A stretch of 64,000 nt of DNA, taken from an uncultured Methanomassiliicoccales archaeon. Lineage in GTDB: Archaea; Thermoplasmatota; Thermoplasmata; Methanomassiliicoccales; Methanomethylophilaceae. The stretch covers positions 1 through 64,000 of the forward strand of contig CASEZY010000002.1 of assembly GCA_949292635.1 (NCBI GenBank). Reading direction: 5' to 3'. Below are positions 37,937 to 46,793 of this stretch, piece after piece. The first letter of the stretch is position 1, and every line of letters starts with the position of its first letter. Position numbers and translations under genes: made by a program. Below the pieces are notes generated by a model that saw nothing but the letters and a program-made list of their open reading frames with translations, did not search any database and had not been told where the DNA came from.

Positions 37937-38989
37937 TTACACCACCAGGAGTCCTTTGATGACCTCTCTGTCCAGTCCGCTATCCAGTCCCCTGGCGATT
38001 ATCCGGATGTTGTTGACCTCATTCTCCTTATGGATCATGAAGTCGACAACCGGGATGACCGACAGCGGGTACAGATGCGAGAAGGTCTTAGCCTGCTCGT
38101 TGTGATACTTCGTAAGCGCGGCCACGATCTCTCTGAGCGAATCGGTGTTTTCCAGCGCGGGCTTGATCTCCTCGTAGAAGTCAAGCTGCGCCAGGTCGTT
38201 TGCCATGGCGGAGAGGGACTCCGCGTTGGCGAGCTGAGTGGCCAGCTTCCTGTCAATCTGTTTGCCGCCGGGGATGACGAACTGCAGGACGTCCTCCCCG
38301 GAGATGCCTTCTTTCTTCAGTTTCAGGATCGTTTCGAGATTAGTGATGTCTATCTCGTTCCTGATGAAGTCCTGGTACAGGCGCTTGGGCCTCGAAGAGG
38401 GATCTATGCTCAGCAGCAGCTTCTCGTAGAAGCACTTGTCAAGATAGTCCTCGATGACGGCCAGGTTGTTCTCCTCCTTGTAGCGGGAGAGGACATCCTG
38501 GGGCACGGGGGCACCCTGCATCCTGCCGAACATGGTCAGCAGATCCTCGTCGGTCTCGCAGGCCATCAGCTTCTCCAGCTGGGCCAAGTCGAGCTCTCCT
38601 GCGGGGACAAGGTCCTCTTTGATTCCGTCCACGGAGAGTCCGAAGGACCTGCCGCGGAGGATGACCTTGAGGTTCCAGGAGTCCCACCTGCCCAGGTCGG
38701 CCGCGATCATCTCGTGGAGCTCACCCTGGGAGGCCTCCAGGATTCCCCTGAAGAGCCTGGCCATGTTGACGTAGGTGGCATGTTCGATGAGGTCAACCCC
38801 GTCGTACCTGCCGGTCAGCTCGGTGATCTCCTTCTGGTATCCGCTCTCGCTGATGAAGCGCGAGATCTCCGGGAGGCTCATCATGAGCATCTTGGAGTAA
38901 GCGTCCTCCTTGAGGAGACCGGCCTTCTTGGCCTTCACCCTGGCGACCAGGTACGCGTAGTTTCCCTTCTTGCCTTTGCGCCCGAACAT
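37937..38989 (-). CDS. atpC: A-type ATP synthase subunit C
   Basis: The product is 350 residues, all-helical, matching archaeal subunit C (NYAYLVARVKAKKAGLL; NLKVILRGRSFGL; GKQIDRKLATQ). It is the socket joining the central shaft to the proteolipid ring. Located 6 nt after atpE. Confidence 0.95.
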   Translation of the reverse strand: MFGRKGKKGNYAYLVARVKAKKAGLLKEDAYSKMLMMSLPEISRFISESGYQKEITELTGRYDGVDLIEHATYVNMARLFRGILEASQGELHEMIAADLGRWDSWNLKVILRGRSFGLSVDGIKEDLVPAGELDLAQLEKLMACETDEDLLTMFGRMQGAPVPQDVLSRYKEENNLAVIEDYLDKCFYEKLLLSIDPSSRPKRLYQDFIRNEIDITNLETILKLKKEGISGEDVLQFVIPGGKQIDRKLATQLANAESLSAMANDLAQLDFYEEIKPALENTDSLREIVAALTKYHNEQAKTFSHLYPLSVIPVVDFMIHKENEVNNIRIIARGLDSGLDREVIKGLLVV

Positions 38990-38995
38990 GGAACC

Positions 38996-39553
38996 TCACC
39001 CGAAGAGGATGTCCGACAGAGACTTCAGCTCGCGATCCCAGATGGTCTGAAGGATGGTCCTGTACTGCATGTCGATCTGCAGCGTGCCGTCGGCGTTCTC
39101 CAGGATGATACCGGAGACGATGCCGTCGCTGGGGACCACCTTGGACACGCCGAGGTCGGCGGCCGAGACGGAGGATCCGGCGGGCACATAGACAATGGGG
39201 TCGGCGATGACCGATGACGCGGATGCGATCATCTTCTTGTAGACCTCGGCCTTCTCCTTGTCGGAGGCTGCCTCCAGGTCTGCAAGGGTCTCGTCGAAGG
39301 CCCTGCTGAGGATCTCCTTCTTCTTGGCAAGAACGATCTTCTTGCTCTCGAGCTCGGCGCTGGAGACCTCCTGGCGCTTCAGGCGCTCGACGGACTCAGC
39401 GAGTCTCTTGTCCTCTTTCTCTTTCATAGCGGAGATCTCCTTGTCCGCCTCGGCAGCTATCGCTGCCACCTCAGCGTCGGCCTCCGCCCTGATGGCGGCC
39501 GCCTTCTGCTGAGCGGACCTCTCGATCTCCAACTTCACATCATCTAATGCCAT
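38996..39553 (-). CDS. atpE: A-type ATP synthase subunit E
   Basis: The product is 185 residues from MALDDVKLEIERSAQQK, chosen over a start seven codons earlier. An N-terminal coiled coil rich in Ala, Glu and Lys (about 5-80) pairs with subunit H in the peripheral stalk; the C-terminal globular part binds the head. Confidence 0.93.
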   Translation of the reverse strand: MALDDVKLEIERSAQQKAAAIRAEADAEVAAIAAEADKEISAMKEKEDKRLAESVERLKRQEVSSAELESKKIVLAKKKEILSRAFDETLADLEAASDKEKAEVYKKMIASASSVIADPIVYVPAGSSVSAADLGVSKVVPSDGIVSGIILENADGTLQIDMQYRTILQTIWDRELKSLSDILFG

Positions 39554-39570
39554 GAAACGGCACCTGACCT

Positions 39571-39807
39571 TCAAGCACTGGGGATGTATCCGGGAAGGAC
39601 GAAAGCTGCGAGGATTGCGACGACGAGTCCGAAGATGACGATGGTCTCAGGCAGAACCATCAGAACCATTGCCTTACCGAACAGGGAGACGTCCTCGGTG
39701 ATGGCACCGACGGCGGCGGCTCCGACGTCCTTCTCAGCCCAGCCGGCTCCGAGACCGGTCAGTCCAACTGCGATTCCAGCTCCGATTGCAATCAATCCAA
39801 CATCCAT
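39571..39807 (-). CDS. atpK: A-type ATP synthase proteolipid subunit K (c)
   Basis: The product is 78 residues, one hairpin of two membrane helices: AIGAGIAVGLTGLGAGWAEK and MVLMVLPETIVIFGLVVA. The ion-binding Glu lies in LPETIVIFG of helix 2. No Gln that would mark a classical sodium site is evident in helix 1, but ion choice cannot be settled by eye. The ATG at 39807 follows atpI by 2 nt. Confidence 0.96.
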   Translation of the reverse strand: MDVGLIAIGAGIAVGLTGLGAGWAEKDVGAAAVGAITEDVSLFGKAMVLMVLPETIVIFGLVVAILAAFVLPGYIPSA

Positions 39808-39809
39808 TT

Positions 39810-41861
39810 CTATACCTCTGTCTGTATCTTTGCGGTTTTGATAAGGTGTTTGAATTTGGTTTTTAGAGGTGCGTACTCGACGCCTCCTCCCTCGAAGAAC
39901 TTGTTCATCGACTCGACATACTGCAACCTGAGAGCGTGCAGACCGGCCGAGATGATTCCCAAGACCCATATCATAAGGTGCCCGATCAGGAACACGACAC
40001 CGCCCAGTATGTAACCGAGGATGTCCCCGCTCCCTGCGAGCATTATCAGGGCGATGTAGTTGAACGCCAGCGCCATACCCGCCTTCGACATACCGATGGC
40101 GGCGAGACGGGTATAGGACAGGATGTTACCCACAAGACCCGGGAGCTCCAATATGGACTGTATCCCGTCGACCGGCCAGCACAGGACGATACCGATGACC
40201 AGTAACACCACGCCGGCGATCAGCAGGTACAGCAGCATGCCCTCCAGCGGGACGCTGGAGAACAGCATCTGGGTTATCGCATAGCACAGGATGACCAGAC
40301 CGGTCAGGGAGAAGATCCATCCTCCCTTGTGGTGCATGGCATCCTTGAAGCCGTGCTGAATCGTGGAGTTGTAGAGACCCACGAAGTAGGACACCAGCAG
40401 GTGCACGATACCGATGTAGACGGTGAGCTTCAGCAGGAAGCTGATATCGTCGACGGTACCGATCTTGCTGACACCGTGGTCACCGATGACCACACCGTTG
40501 AACCACTCGGGCAGCGCGACTCCCAGGAGGGACTCCCAGGTGTGCTGCAGATCGGTGGCGTGTCCGAGGAAGTGCATACCCAGCATCTCTCCGAAGAAGA
40601 ACGTACCAAAGATGGCGGCCCAAATGCCTCCGAAGAAGAGTACGGTGGCGATCGCCTGGAACTCCTTGCTCTTGGCGACCTTCAGTCCGTATGCACCGAG
40701 AACGATGAACGGGATTGCATAACCCAGATCACCGATCATGAATCCGAAGAATATCGGAAGGAATATTCCTATCAGGATGGACGGGTCCAGTTCCTGATAC
40801 CTGGGCACCGACACCAGGGAGACCGGGAACTCGTAGTGCTTACCGTACTTTCCGTTCTTCCACTTGGACGGGGCCTTCTTGAAGCGGGGCTCGGCGTGCT
40901 CCTCCTCGTGGAGGTTCCTGCCCCTGTTCTCCTGGACCTCCATGTAGACGCCGCTGCCGAGCATGGTCTTCAGGTCGTCCTCGACCTTCTGGACCTTGGC
41001 GGTGGGCACCCACGCGTCGATCACGTAGGAGTAATCGGTTGTAGCGACCCTGAGGGGCGTCTCGCCGCGGCTGACCTCATCGGACAGCTCCTCGTCGGAA
41101 GCCACCAGGAATGACTTGTGCTGCTCGGACATGTCCGCCAGCTTTGCGTTGACGGCCTCCAGGGCTGCCTTGGCCTCTTCCAGGTCCTTCTCCACCTGGA
41201 CCTTGGCATCGGCGGGGGCGCCGGTTCCGGAGGGCACCTCCATCTCCACGAAGTTGTGCTCGGAGAGCACGGCGGAGGCCTTGTCCTTGTCCGCGTTCGC
41301 GACGAACACGGCGACGATGGGCCTCGACTTCTTGTCGGAAGCGGAGATGTAGAAATCCGAGTTGGGGACCTGAGCCAGAGGCTCGGAACAGTCCTCCTTG
41401 ACAGACCCTACCATGACCGTCAGCGACTCGTATCCGGAGTAGTCCTCCAGATTCAGAGGCAGCTTGGAGAGGTCCGCGAGGGTCTTCGCCTTAAGCTCTG
41501 ATTCTGTGATTTTCTGAGCGATCTTGTTCCTCTCCTCGATGGTGTCGAAGACCGTTCTCTCGACGGCCTCCACCTCACCGGCGGAGATACGGGCTTTGAT
41601 GTCGTCCAGGGACATGGGCTCGAAATCCGCCTTGGCGGCGTTGATACCCAGATCCTTCGCGGCAGACCTGACCTTCAGCAGCCTCTCGGAGGCCTGCGGG
41701 GAGAAGTCAAGGGGCTTGCCGATGGACAGTCCTTCATCAGAGTCGTTGGTGTAATCGATCAGGTGGACGGCGCCGATCTTGAAGAGAGCGTTGACGGTCT
41801 CCTCGAGACGGTCCTTGCCGCCCACGATCACAATTCTACTCATCGACTCAGGAAGTGACAT
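39810..41861 (-). CDS. atpI: A-type ATP synthase subunit I (a)
   Basis: The product is 683 residues: a large cytoplasmic stalk-binding half with coiled coils (to about 360) and a membrane half with about eight helices, including the essential-Arg helix (SYTRLAAIGMSKAGMALAFN). It forms the ion half-channels. The ATG at 41861 has GAGGAG 6 nt upstream and overlaps atpH by 14 nt; an internal ATG at 41843 is less likely. Confidence 0.96.
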   Translation of the reverse strand: MSLPESMSRIVIVGGKDRLEETVNALFKIGAVHLIDYTNDSDEGLSIGKPLDFSPQASERLLKVRSAAKDLGINAAKADFEPMSLDDIKARISAGEVEAVERTVFDTIEERNKIAQKITESELKAKTLADLSKLPLNLEDYSGYESLTVMVGSVKEDCSEPLAQVPNSDFYISASDKKSRPIVAVFVANADKDKASAVLSEHNFVEMEVPSGTGAPADAKVQVEKDLEEAKAALEAVNAKLADMSEQHKSFLVASDEELSDEVSRGETPLRVATTDYSYVIDAWVPTAKVQKVEDDLKTMLGSGVYMEVQENRGRNLHEEEHAEPRFKKAPSKWKNGKYGKHYEFPVSLVSVPRYQELDPSILIGIFLPIFFGFMIGDLGYAIPFIVLGAYGLKVAKSKEFQAIATVLFFGGIWAAIFGTFFFGEMLGMHFLGHATDLQHTWESLLGVALPEWFNGVVIGDHGVSKIGTVDDISFLLKLTVYIGIVHLLVSYFVGLYNSTIQHGFKDAMHHKGGWIFSLTGLVILCYAITQMLFSSVPLEGMLLYLLIAGVVLLVIGIVLCWPVDGIQSILELPGLVGNILSYTRLAAIGMSKAGMALAFNYIALIMLAGSGDILGYILGGVVFLIGHLMIWVLGIISAGLHALRLQYVESMNKFFEGGGVEYAPLKTKFKHLIKTAKIQTEV

Positions 41862-42180
41862 CTATGCTCCTCACAAACTCATCGTTAAGGAATTTCTTCA
41901 CTTCGTTCATCTTGGAAGCAGACTTCGACTCGAGGTCGGCAGCCTCCTTCCTGCCAGCGCTGAGCAGAGCGTCGCGCTCAGAAGACAGGTTGTCCTTGGC
42001 CTGGGCCATGGCAGACTCGAAGTTGCTGCGAGCCTGAGCCTCAGCATCCTGGATCTTCTGTACGGACATTCTGCGTGCATCAGCGATCCGGGACTTCTTG
42101 TCGGCCTCCGCCTTCTCGATGGTGGCCGCGGCATCCCTTTCCGCTGATTTGATATTTTCAAGTATGTCAGTTCGGCTCAA
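41848..42180 (-). CDS. atpH: A-type ATP synthase subunit H
   Basis: The product is 110 residues, nearly all coiled coil (SAERDAAATIEKAEADKKSR), the peripheral stalk partner of subunit E. The start is TTG at 42180 with GGGGAG 7 nt upstream; no ATG or GTG is available before it in frame. It is the first gene of the nine-gene synthase operon. Confidence 0.9.
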   Translation of the reverse strand: MSRTDILENIKSAERDAAATIEKAEADKKSRIADARRMSVQKIQDAEAQARSNFESAMAQAKDNLSSERDALLSAGRKEAADLESKSASKMNEVKKFLNDEFVRSIDVTS

Positions 42181-42224
42181 GTTACACTCCCCGACGTCTT
42201 TATTTGGCTACTGTATCGCTTGAA

Positions 42225-42236
42225 CTTACTTAAAGC
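42225..42236 (-). promoter_or_regulatory. TATA box of the ATP synthase operon
   Basis: The minus strand reads GCTTTAAGTAAG; transcription would start near 42206, 26 nt before the TTG of atpH. CTACTG and CAGTAG arms flank the box. Confidence 0.5.
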
Positions 42237-42275
42237 AGTAGTATCTTCCTTTTTAAAGGAGAAAGGGTAAGAATC

Positions 42276-42728
42276 CTACTCTTTAGGTATGTATTGACGG
42301 ACCAGGATGTTGGTCTCCTCGAAGAGTTTCTTGGACATGTCGTCCTGATAGCCCTCGGAATACACGACCTCCTTCACCCCCGCGTTGATGAGTATCTTGG
42401 CACACATGGAACAGGGGAAGGTGGTTGTGTAGATCGTACTGTCCCTCACGCTCACGCCGAAGTACGCCGCCTGTATGATGGCGTTCTGTTCGGCATGCAC
42501 CCCGCGACACAGCTCGTGACGAGTGCCAGAGGGTATCTTCATCTGCTCGCGTATGCAGCCAAGCTCCTCGCAGTGGCGGGTACCCTTGGGGGATCCGTTG
42601 TATCCCGTGGAGAGCACCCTCTTGTCCTTGACTATGACCGCGCCCACCCTCCTTCTCAGGCAGGTGGATCTCTTGGAGATCAGCATGGCCATCTCCATGA
42701 AGTACTCGTCATTATCCGGACGGTCCAT
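42276..42728 (-). CDS. dCMP deaminase
   Basis: The product is 150 residues of the cytidine/deoxycytidylate deaminase family with zinc motifs HAE (GVHAEQNAI) and PCxxC (FPCSMCAKI) and the substrate loop [10 protein letters not shown]. It makes dUMP for thymidylate synthesis. The upstream TTATTAATATC (minus, near 42758) gives an almost leaderless transcript. Confidence 0.93.
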   Translation of the reverse strand: MDRPDNDEYFMEMAMLISKRSTCLRRRVGAVIVKDKRVLSTGYNGSPKGTRHCEELGCIREQMKIPSGTRHELCRGVHAEQNAIIQAAYFGVSVRDSTIYTTTFPCSMCAKILINAGVKEVVYSEGYQDDMSKKLFEETNILVRQYIPKE

Positions 42729-42800
42729 GAGCCAGCGTACAACTATACCGATATTAATAATGACGGTCTTTTTTTATGAGAGAACAATGATTTCGTGGAT

Positions 42801-43658
42801 ATGGAGAAGTCCACCAAGCAATACATCATCGCCGCTGTCGCAGTGATAGCTGCCGTCGGCATAGTATTGGGAGGCTTGGTGCTGTACTCCGGCATGTATC
42901 CCCCGTTCTCGGTGATCAACTCTGGGAGCATGATGCATTCCGACGACTCCTCCATCGGCACCATAGACACCGGGGACATGGTGATCGTACAAGACCCAGA
43001 CAAGAAGGATATCGTCACTTACGTGGAAGGCGCAACCACCGGATACTCCAAGTTCGGAGAGTACGGGGATGTAATTATCTACAGGGACGGGAACCGCAAC
43101 ATCATTCATCGGGCGATGTTGGAGCTGACCCTGCAGTCATCCACAATAGTCAGTCAGACCTGGAGCATCCCGTCCCTGATAGGTTACGACGACTGGGACA
43201 TCGTGGATTCTTCAGGCAACAGCATCAAGTATTATACTTGGAACGAGACCAACGGAACGCTCACTCTCCTCTTGATAAATGCGAATGCAAGACTGCAGCT
43301 GACCGATGTGGGATACGGAAATACCACATGCAGTGTCACCCTCTGGAACATGGGTCAGAACATGGAGGAAGGACAGTCCGGATACCTCACCAAAGGGGAC
43401 AATGCCAGAACCAATCCCAACTTCGACCAATCCCTGGGGATAACAGATTCACTGGTCACTCCCGACAGGATCCAATCCATCGCGAGTGTGGAGATCCCAT
43501 GGATCGGGTGCATCAAGCTTCTGTTCAACGGAAACATCGATCAGATACCCGGGAACAGCATATTCTGTCTCATAGCTTCCATCATCGGGTTGATAATAGC
43601 GATATTCGCCATCAACTACGCGATCGAGAGACATCTCTCGAAGAAGAATGAGGAATGA
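42801..43658 (+). CDS. Archaeal signal peptidase I
   Basis: The product is 285 residues. An N-terminal membrane anchor (about 9-29) precedes the catalytic Ser43 (NSGSMMHS) and the His-containing box NIIHRAML near 103, the Ser-His type of archaeal/ER signal peptidases. A central insertion rich in Asn/Thr and a second C-terminal membrane helix make it longer than typical homologues (about 150-200). ATG 42801 is at the predicted start; GTG 42795 is possible. Confidence 0.85.
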   Translation: MEKSTKQYIIAAVAVIAAVGIVLGGLVLYSGMYPPFSVINSGSMMHSDDSSIGTIDTGDMVIVQDPDKKDIVTYVEGATTGYSKFGEYGDVIIYRDGNRNIIHRAMLELTLQSSTIVSQTWSIPSLIGYDDWDIVDSSGNSIKYYTWNETNGTLTLLLINANARLQLTDVGYGNTTCSVTLWNMGQNMEEGQSGYLTKGDNARTNPNFDQSLGITDSLVTPDRIQSIASVEIPWIGCIKLLFNGNIDQIPGNSIFCLIASIIGLIIAIFAINYAIERHLSKKNEE

Positions 43659-43704
43659 GGGGGGGAGACCTACCCCTTCATTTCCGATGGAACTTCTCCC
43701 GAGG

Positions 43705-44946
43705 TCAAAGCAATCTCATCTGCGACGGATGCTTGTAGGACTCCAGATATTTGAAGGTGGGATCCTGCTTGAAATTGTCAATGATGATGCGATCGATGTT
43801 CAGTTCGATCACTCTTGACCTACCGGCTCTTCCGAACGAACGGATCGAAGCAGTAATCAAACCCAATGAATCCAACTCTCCGATGAGATCGCCTATGCGT
43901 CTCTGAGAGAGTACGGAAGTACCGATGATTCCGCAGAGGGATTGATACGCCTTGTAGACGTCACCGGTGGTCATGGATGTGTTCCCGCTCTCCACATTCT
44001 TGATTATCGCTATCAGAACCAATTTGGATTGAGGAGGAAGCGTCTTGATCGCTTCGGAGACGATATCGAATTCGATGCTGTTCTTGGCGGATTTGACGTG
44101 AGCTTCCTGGACCTTGTCGTCACCGTTACGTTCGGCTATATCAGCAGCGGTTTTGAGAAGATCGATGGCGACTCTTGCATCACCATCCACCTTGGCACCG
44201 ATGCTTGCACAATAGAAGATGACGGAATCGTCGATCACATCCTCGTCGAAGGCCTCCTTGACCCTCTCCCTCAAGATATCCTCCAATTCCGCCATGGAAT
44301 AGGGAGGGAAGATTATGCTCTCTCCTCCGAGCCTGCTCTTCGCTTTAGGCTCGAGAAGCTCCATGAACTTCATGTTGTTGGAGATGCCGATCAATGAGAC
44401 CTTTGAACTCTCCAGATTCTCATTAATCCTGGCGAGATAATAGAAGACATCGTCACCCTTCCTGTCGATGAGCTTGTCTATCTCATCCAGAACGACGATA
44501 AACACCTTATTGAGAGTGTTGATGTAATTCACGATCTCGGAATATACCTTTTCGAAGCTCCAACCGGTGAAAGGGATGCGTCTGGAATCTTCGACAATTA
44601 TCTGATTCCCGATGTTATAAAGAACGCTGTACGGAGTGTCGACGATCTCGCAGTTCACGTAGATGTACTGACATTTCTCTTGATTCTCGTCGGCCTTCTT
44701 CAGTTCCTTACCTATGTAATTCAGAACTGCTGTCTTTCCGGTACCGGTCTTTCCGTAGACCATGATGTTCGAAGGTTTATCTCCGTTCAAAGCGGAGGAG
44801 ATGATCGAAGCGATCCTGTCTATCTGAGAGGTCCTGTGAGGCAGGATGTTCGGAACATAGGTGGTTTGAAGCACCTTCTTGTTCTTGGTGATGATCTTTC
44901 TCTTCTCCACGTATTGATCGAAGATCGAACCCGACATCACCATCAC
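43705..44946 (-). CDS. cdc6: Replication initiator Orc1/Cdc6
   Basis: The product is 413 residues: AAA+ domain with Walker A YGKTGTGKTA near 64-73, Walker B VVLDEIDKL, sensor 1 IGISNN, and a C-terminal winged helix (SQRRIGDLIGELDSLGLITA). It binds ORB elements and loads MCM at the origin. ATGs at 44946, 44943 and 44937 are possible. ORB-like sequences sit directly upstream, and the coding sequence is richer in A+T than its neighbours. Confidence 0.95.
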   Translation of the reverse strand: MMVMSGSIFDQYVEKRKIITKNKKVLQTTYVPNILPHRTSQIDRIASIISSALNGDKPSNIMVYGKTGTGKTAVLNYIGKELKKADENQEKCQYIYVNCEIVDTPYSVLYNIGNQIIVEDSRRIPFTGWSFEKVYSEIVNYINTLNKVFIVVLDEIDKLIDRKGDDVFYYLARINENLESSKVSLIGISNNMKFMELLEPKAKSRLGGESIIFPPYSMAELEDILRERVKEAFDEDVIDDSVIFYCASIGAKVDGDARVAIDLLKTAADIAERNGDDKVQEAHVKSAKNSIEFDIVSEAIKTLPPQSKLVLIAIIKNVESGNTSMTTGDVYKAYQSLCGIIGTSVLSQRRIGDLIGELDSLGLITASIRSFGRAGRSRVIELNIDRIIIDNFKQDPTFKYLESYKHPSQMRLL

Positions 44947-44987
44947 CTTTCACCAGAAACTGCGGTGTTTCCAGTGAACATTGATGC

Positions 44988-44997
44988 AGTATATATC
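44988..44997 (-). promoter_or_regulatory. TATA box of orc1/cdc6
   Basis: The minus strand reads GATATATACT. The start would be near 44967, inside the pair of ORB-like elements, so initiator binding would repress its own gene. Confidence 0.5.
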
Positions 44998-45076
44998 GCT
45001 TCGTCTTCACACCGTTCACACTTCTGCATTAGGTTTAATAACAGAGTCGGCATCTCGGTTCATTCAAGGTGCTCTC

Positions 45077-45175
45077 ATGAAACACATGGGTTGGGCAATG
45101 GTCGGACTAAGCGTCCTCCTCATCGCGGCGGTCGTCGTGTTCCTGTTCCTGATCGGCGAGCCTGTAGCTCACTGA
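45077..45175 (+). CDS. 32-residue single-pass membrane protein
   Basis: The ORF starts MKHMGWAMVGLSVLLIAAVV and ends with a hydrophobic helix and GEPVAH. AAGGTG lies 5 nt before the ATG and a GGTTTAATAA box at 45032-45041 predicts transcription starting near 45062. Promoter, ribosome site and membrane helix together support a real gene; no family is known to me. Confidence 0.45.
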   Translation: MKHMGWAMVGLSVLLIAAVVVFLFLIGEPVAH

Positions 45176-45394
45176 TTTCGGATTTTCGATTAAATATCCG
45201 ATCCCCGGATATCACCATCCAGTTCATCTTGGTACGTTATCCGATATCGTTCCGATATCAGTGATATCTTCGATTTTTTGCGCCCCGCATAGCGGGAATT
45301 CCGGTCGCGTTCTCTCTTCCCCGAGAGAAGTTCCATCGGAAATGGAGGGGTAGGTGTCCAATGGATTATACCGAACCTCATCCTTCGGAATGAT

Positions 45395-46723
45395 GTGTTC
45401 ATAGCCGTCGATGACACCGATTCGATGAAGGGCAATTGCACCACCTTCCTCGCCACCGAGATCATCAGGGAATTGATAGATGATCTCGACCTCATCGGCA
45501 ATCCGAGACTGGTCCGTTTGAATCCGGCTGTCCCGTGGAAGACCAGAGGGAACGGTTCGTTGGTGATGCGCTTCGGCAAGGGTTCCGGAGAGAGAAGGCT
45601 CATAGGTATGATCGACGGACATTCTCTGTATTCCTTTGACGAATGCGAAGACGATCATGCGGATGCGGAATCTATCATGAGGAGACTGATTCCACTCATC
45701 GAAAGGTATCACGAGGATGATGCGGACCCCGGGATGTTGATATCCTTTGAAAGACCGGACCCTTCGTTCTACAGAAGGGGATTGACCGAATTCCTGAATA
45801 GGGAGATCGTCGACAGGGAGATCGAACGCATCCATGGCATCACATTCACCATCGGCTGCGGCAGAGGCCTCATCGGTTCCACCTGCGGTCTCGCGTGGAT
45901 CCCCGAGGACAGTAGTTTCGAATTGCTGGCATATCGCATGCCGGAGAGGTGGGGGACACCACGTACAGTGGATGCCCAATCCATCCGCAGGATGGATATG
46001 ACATATCCATCCACATTCAACAGCTGGGAGGAGAGGGAGCAGAAGGTGGCAATGGTACCCGCCACCCCCTGTCCCGTCCTTTACGGTCTGCGCGGCGATT
46101 CCATGGAGGATCTCATCCCCGCCTCGGAGATGATCCAATGCGAGGAAAGGTACCGCTGGGTCATATTCCTGACCAACCAGGGAACGGACGATCACATCAT
46201 CACCGAATTCGATTCCTTGAGACCCAACGCCTCGTATCTTGTCAAAGGAGTCGTAAAAGAATGTGCCAGACATATCGAACACGGTCATGTGTTCATTAAT
46301 ATCGATACGCAATACGGAACAATTACCTGCGGCGCCTACGAACCTTCCAAAGAATTCAGGATGGCCTTTGACCGTCTGATACCCGGCGACGAGATCGAGG
46401 TGATGGGAGAGTTCAGGGAATCCCCCTCCACATTAAATGTGGAGAAACTGCATGTGATCTCCTTGGCGAAGATGACCGAGAAGGTCTCCAACCCCGTCTG
46501 TCCGGAATGCGGACGCAGGATGGATTCGATCGGTAAGGGAAAGGGATACAGATGCAAGCGTTGCCACACCAGGTCCGATAACGTCGTCATCAAAGAGAGG
46601 ACAAGATGGATCGTCCCCGGATGGTACGAGCCGCCCACGGCGGCAAGACGTCATCTCTCCAAGCCTCTCAAGAGGATGGGATTGGAGCAGCCCTGCGAAT
46701 TCATCAATCCAGTTCGTCAATAG
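45395..46723 (+). CDS. tiaS: tRNA(Ile2) 2-agmatinylcytidine synthetase TiaS
   Basis: The product is 442 residues starting at GTG with the TiaS motif FIAVDDTDSMKGNCTTF. It has the TCKD kinase-like and ferredoxin-like domains (PDPSFYRRGLTEFL; AMVPATPCPVLYGLRGD), an OB-fold (YLVKGVVKECARHIEHGHVF) and a C-terminal zinc ribbon (CPECGRRM...CKRCH). It attaches agmatine to C34 so that the tRNA reads AUA. A GATTATACCG box about 25 nt upstream makes GTG 45395 the leaderless start. Confidence 0.95.
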   Translation: MFIAVDDTDSMKGNCTTFLATEIIRELIDDLDLIGNPRLVRLNPAVPWKTRGNGSLVMRFGKGSGERRLIGMIDGHSLYSFDECEDDHADAESIMRRLIPLIERYHEDDADPGMLISFERPDPSFYRRGLTEFLNREIVDREIERIHGITFTIGCGRGLIGSTCGLAWIPEDSSFELLAYRMPERWGTPRTVDAQSIRRMDMTYPSTFNSWEEREQKVAMVPATPCPVLYGLRGDSMEDLIPASEMIQCEERYRWVIFLTNQGTDDHIITEFDSLRPNASYLVKGVVKECARHIEHGHVFINIDTQYGTITCGAYEPSKEFRMAFDRLIPGDEIEVMGEFRESPSTLNVEKLHVISLAKMTEKVSNPVCPECGRRMDSIGKGKGYRCKRCHTRSDNVVIKERTRWIVPGWYEPPTAARRHLSKPLKRMGLEQPCEFINPVRQ

Positions 46724-46745
46724 TCGTATCAGGAAATCGACAGTG

Positions 46746-46755
46746 TTATATATCC
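46746..46755 (+). promoter_or_regulatory. TATA box of the thiolase gene
   Basis: TTATATATCC predicts a start near 46776, giving an 18-nt leader that contains GGAGGTG before the ATG at 46794. Confidence 0.6.
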
Positions 46756-46793
46756 TGCAACGATAGTCGCAGGCATCGGGAGGAGGTGCCTCT

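Larger units (their letters stand above)
44947..45394. other. oriC: Candidate replication origin (ORB-like elements by orc1/cdc6)
   Basis: Three matches to the mini-ORB dyad are present: TTTCACCAGAAAC (44948-44960), its inverted partner GTTCACTGGAAAC (44979-44967), and TTCCATCGGAAA with a downstream GGGG (45331-45350), as in full ORB elements. They flank an AT-rich stretch with repeated CCGATATC words (about 45176-45290) and a TTCTCTC-GAGAGAA hairpin (45310-45329). An origin next to cdc6 is the archaeal rule; the site itself is inferred. The orc1 promoter (44988-44997) lies inside. Confidence 0.55.
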
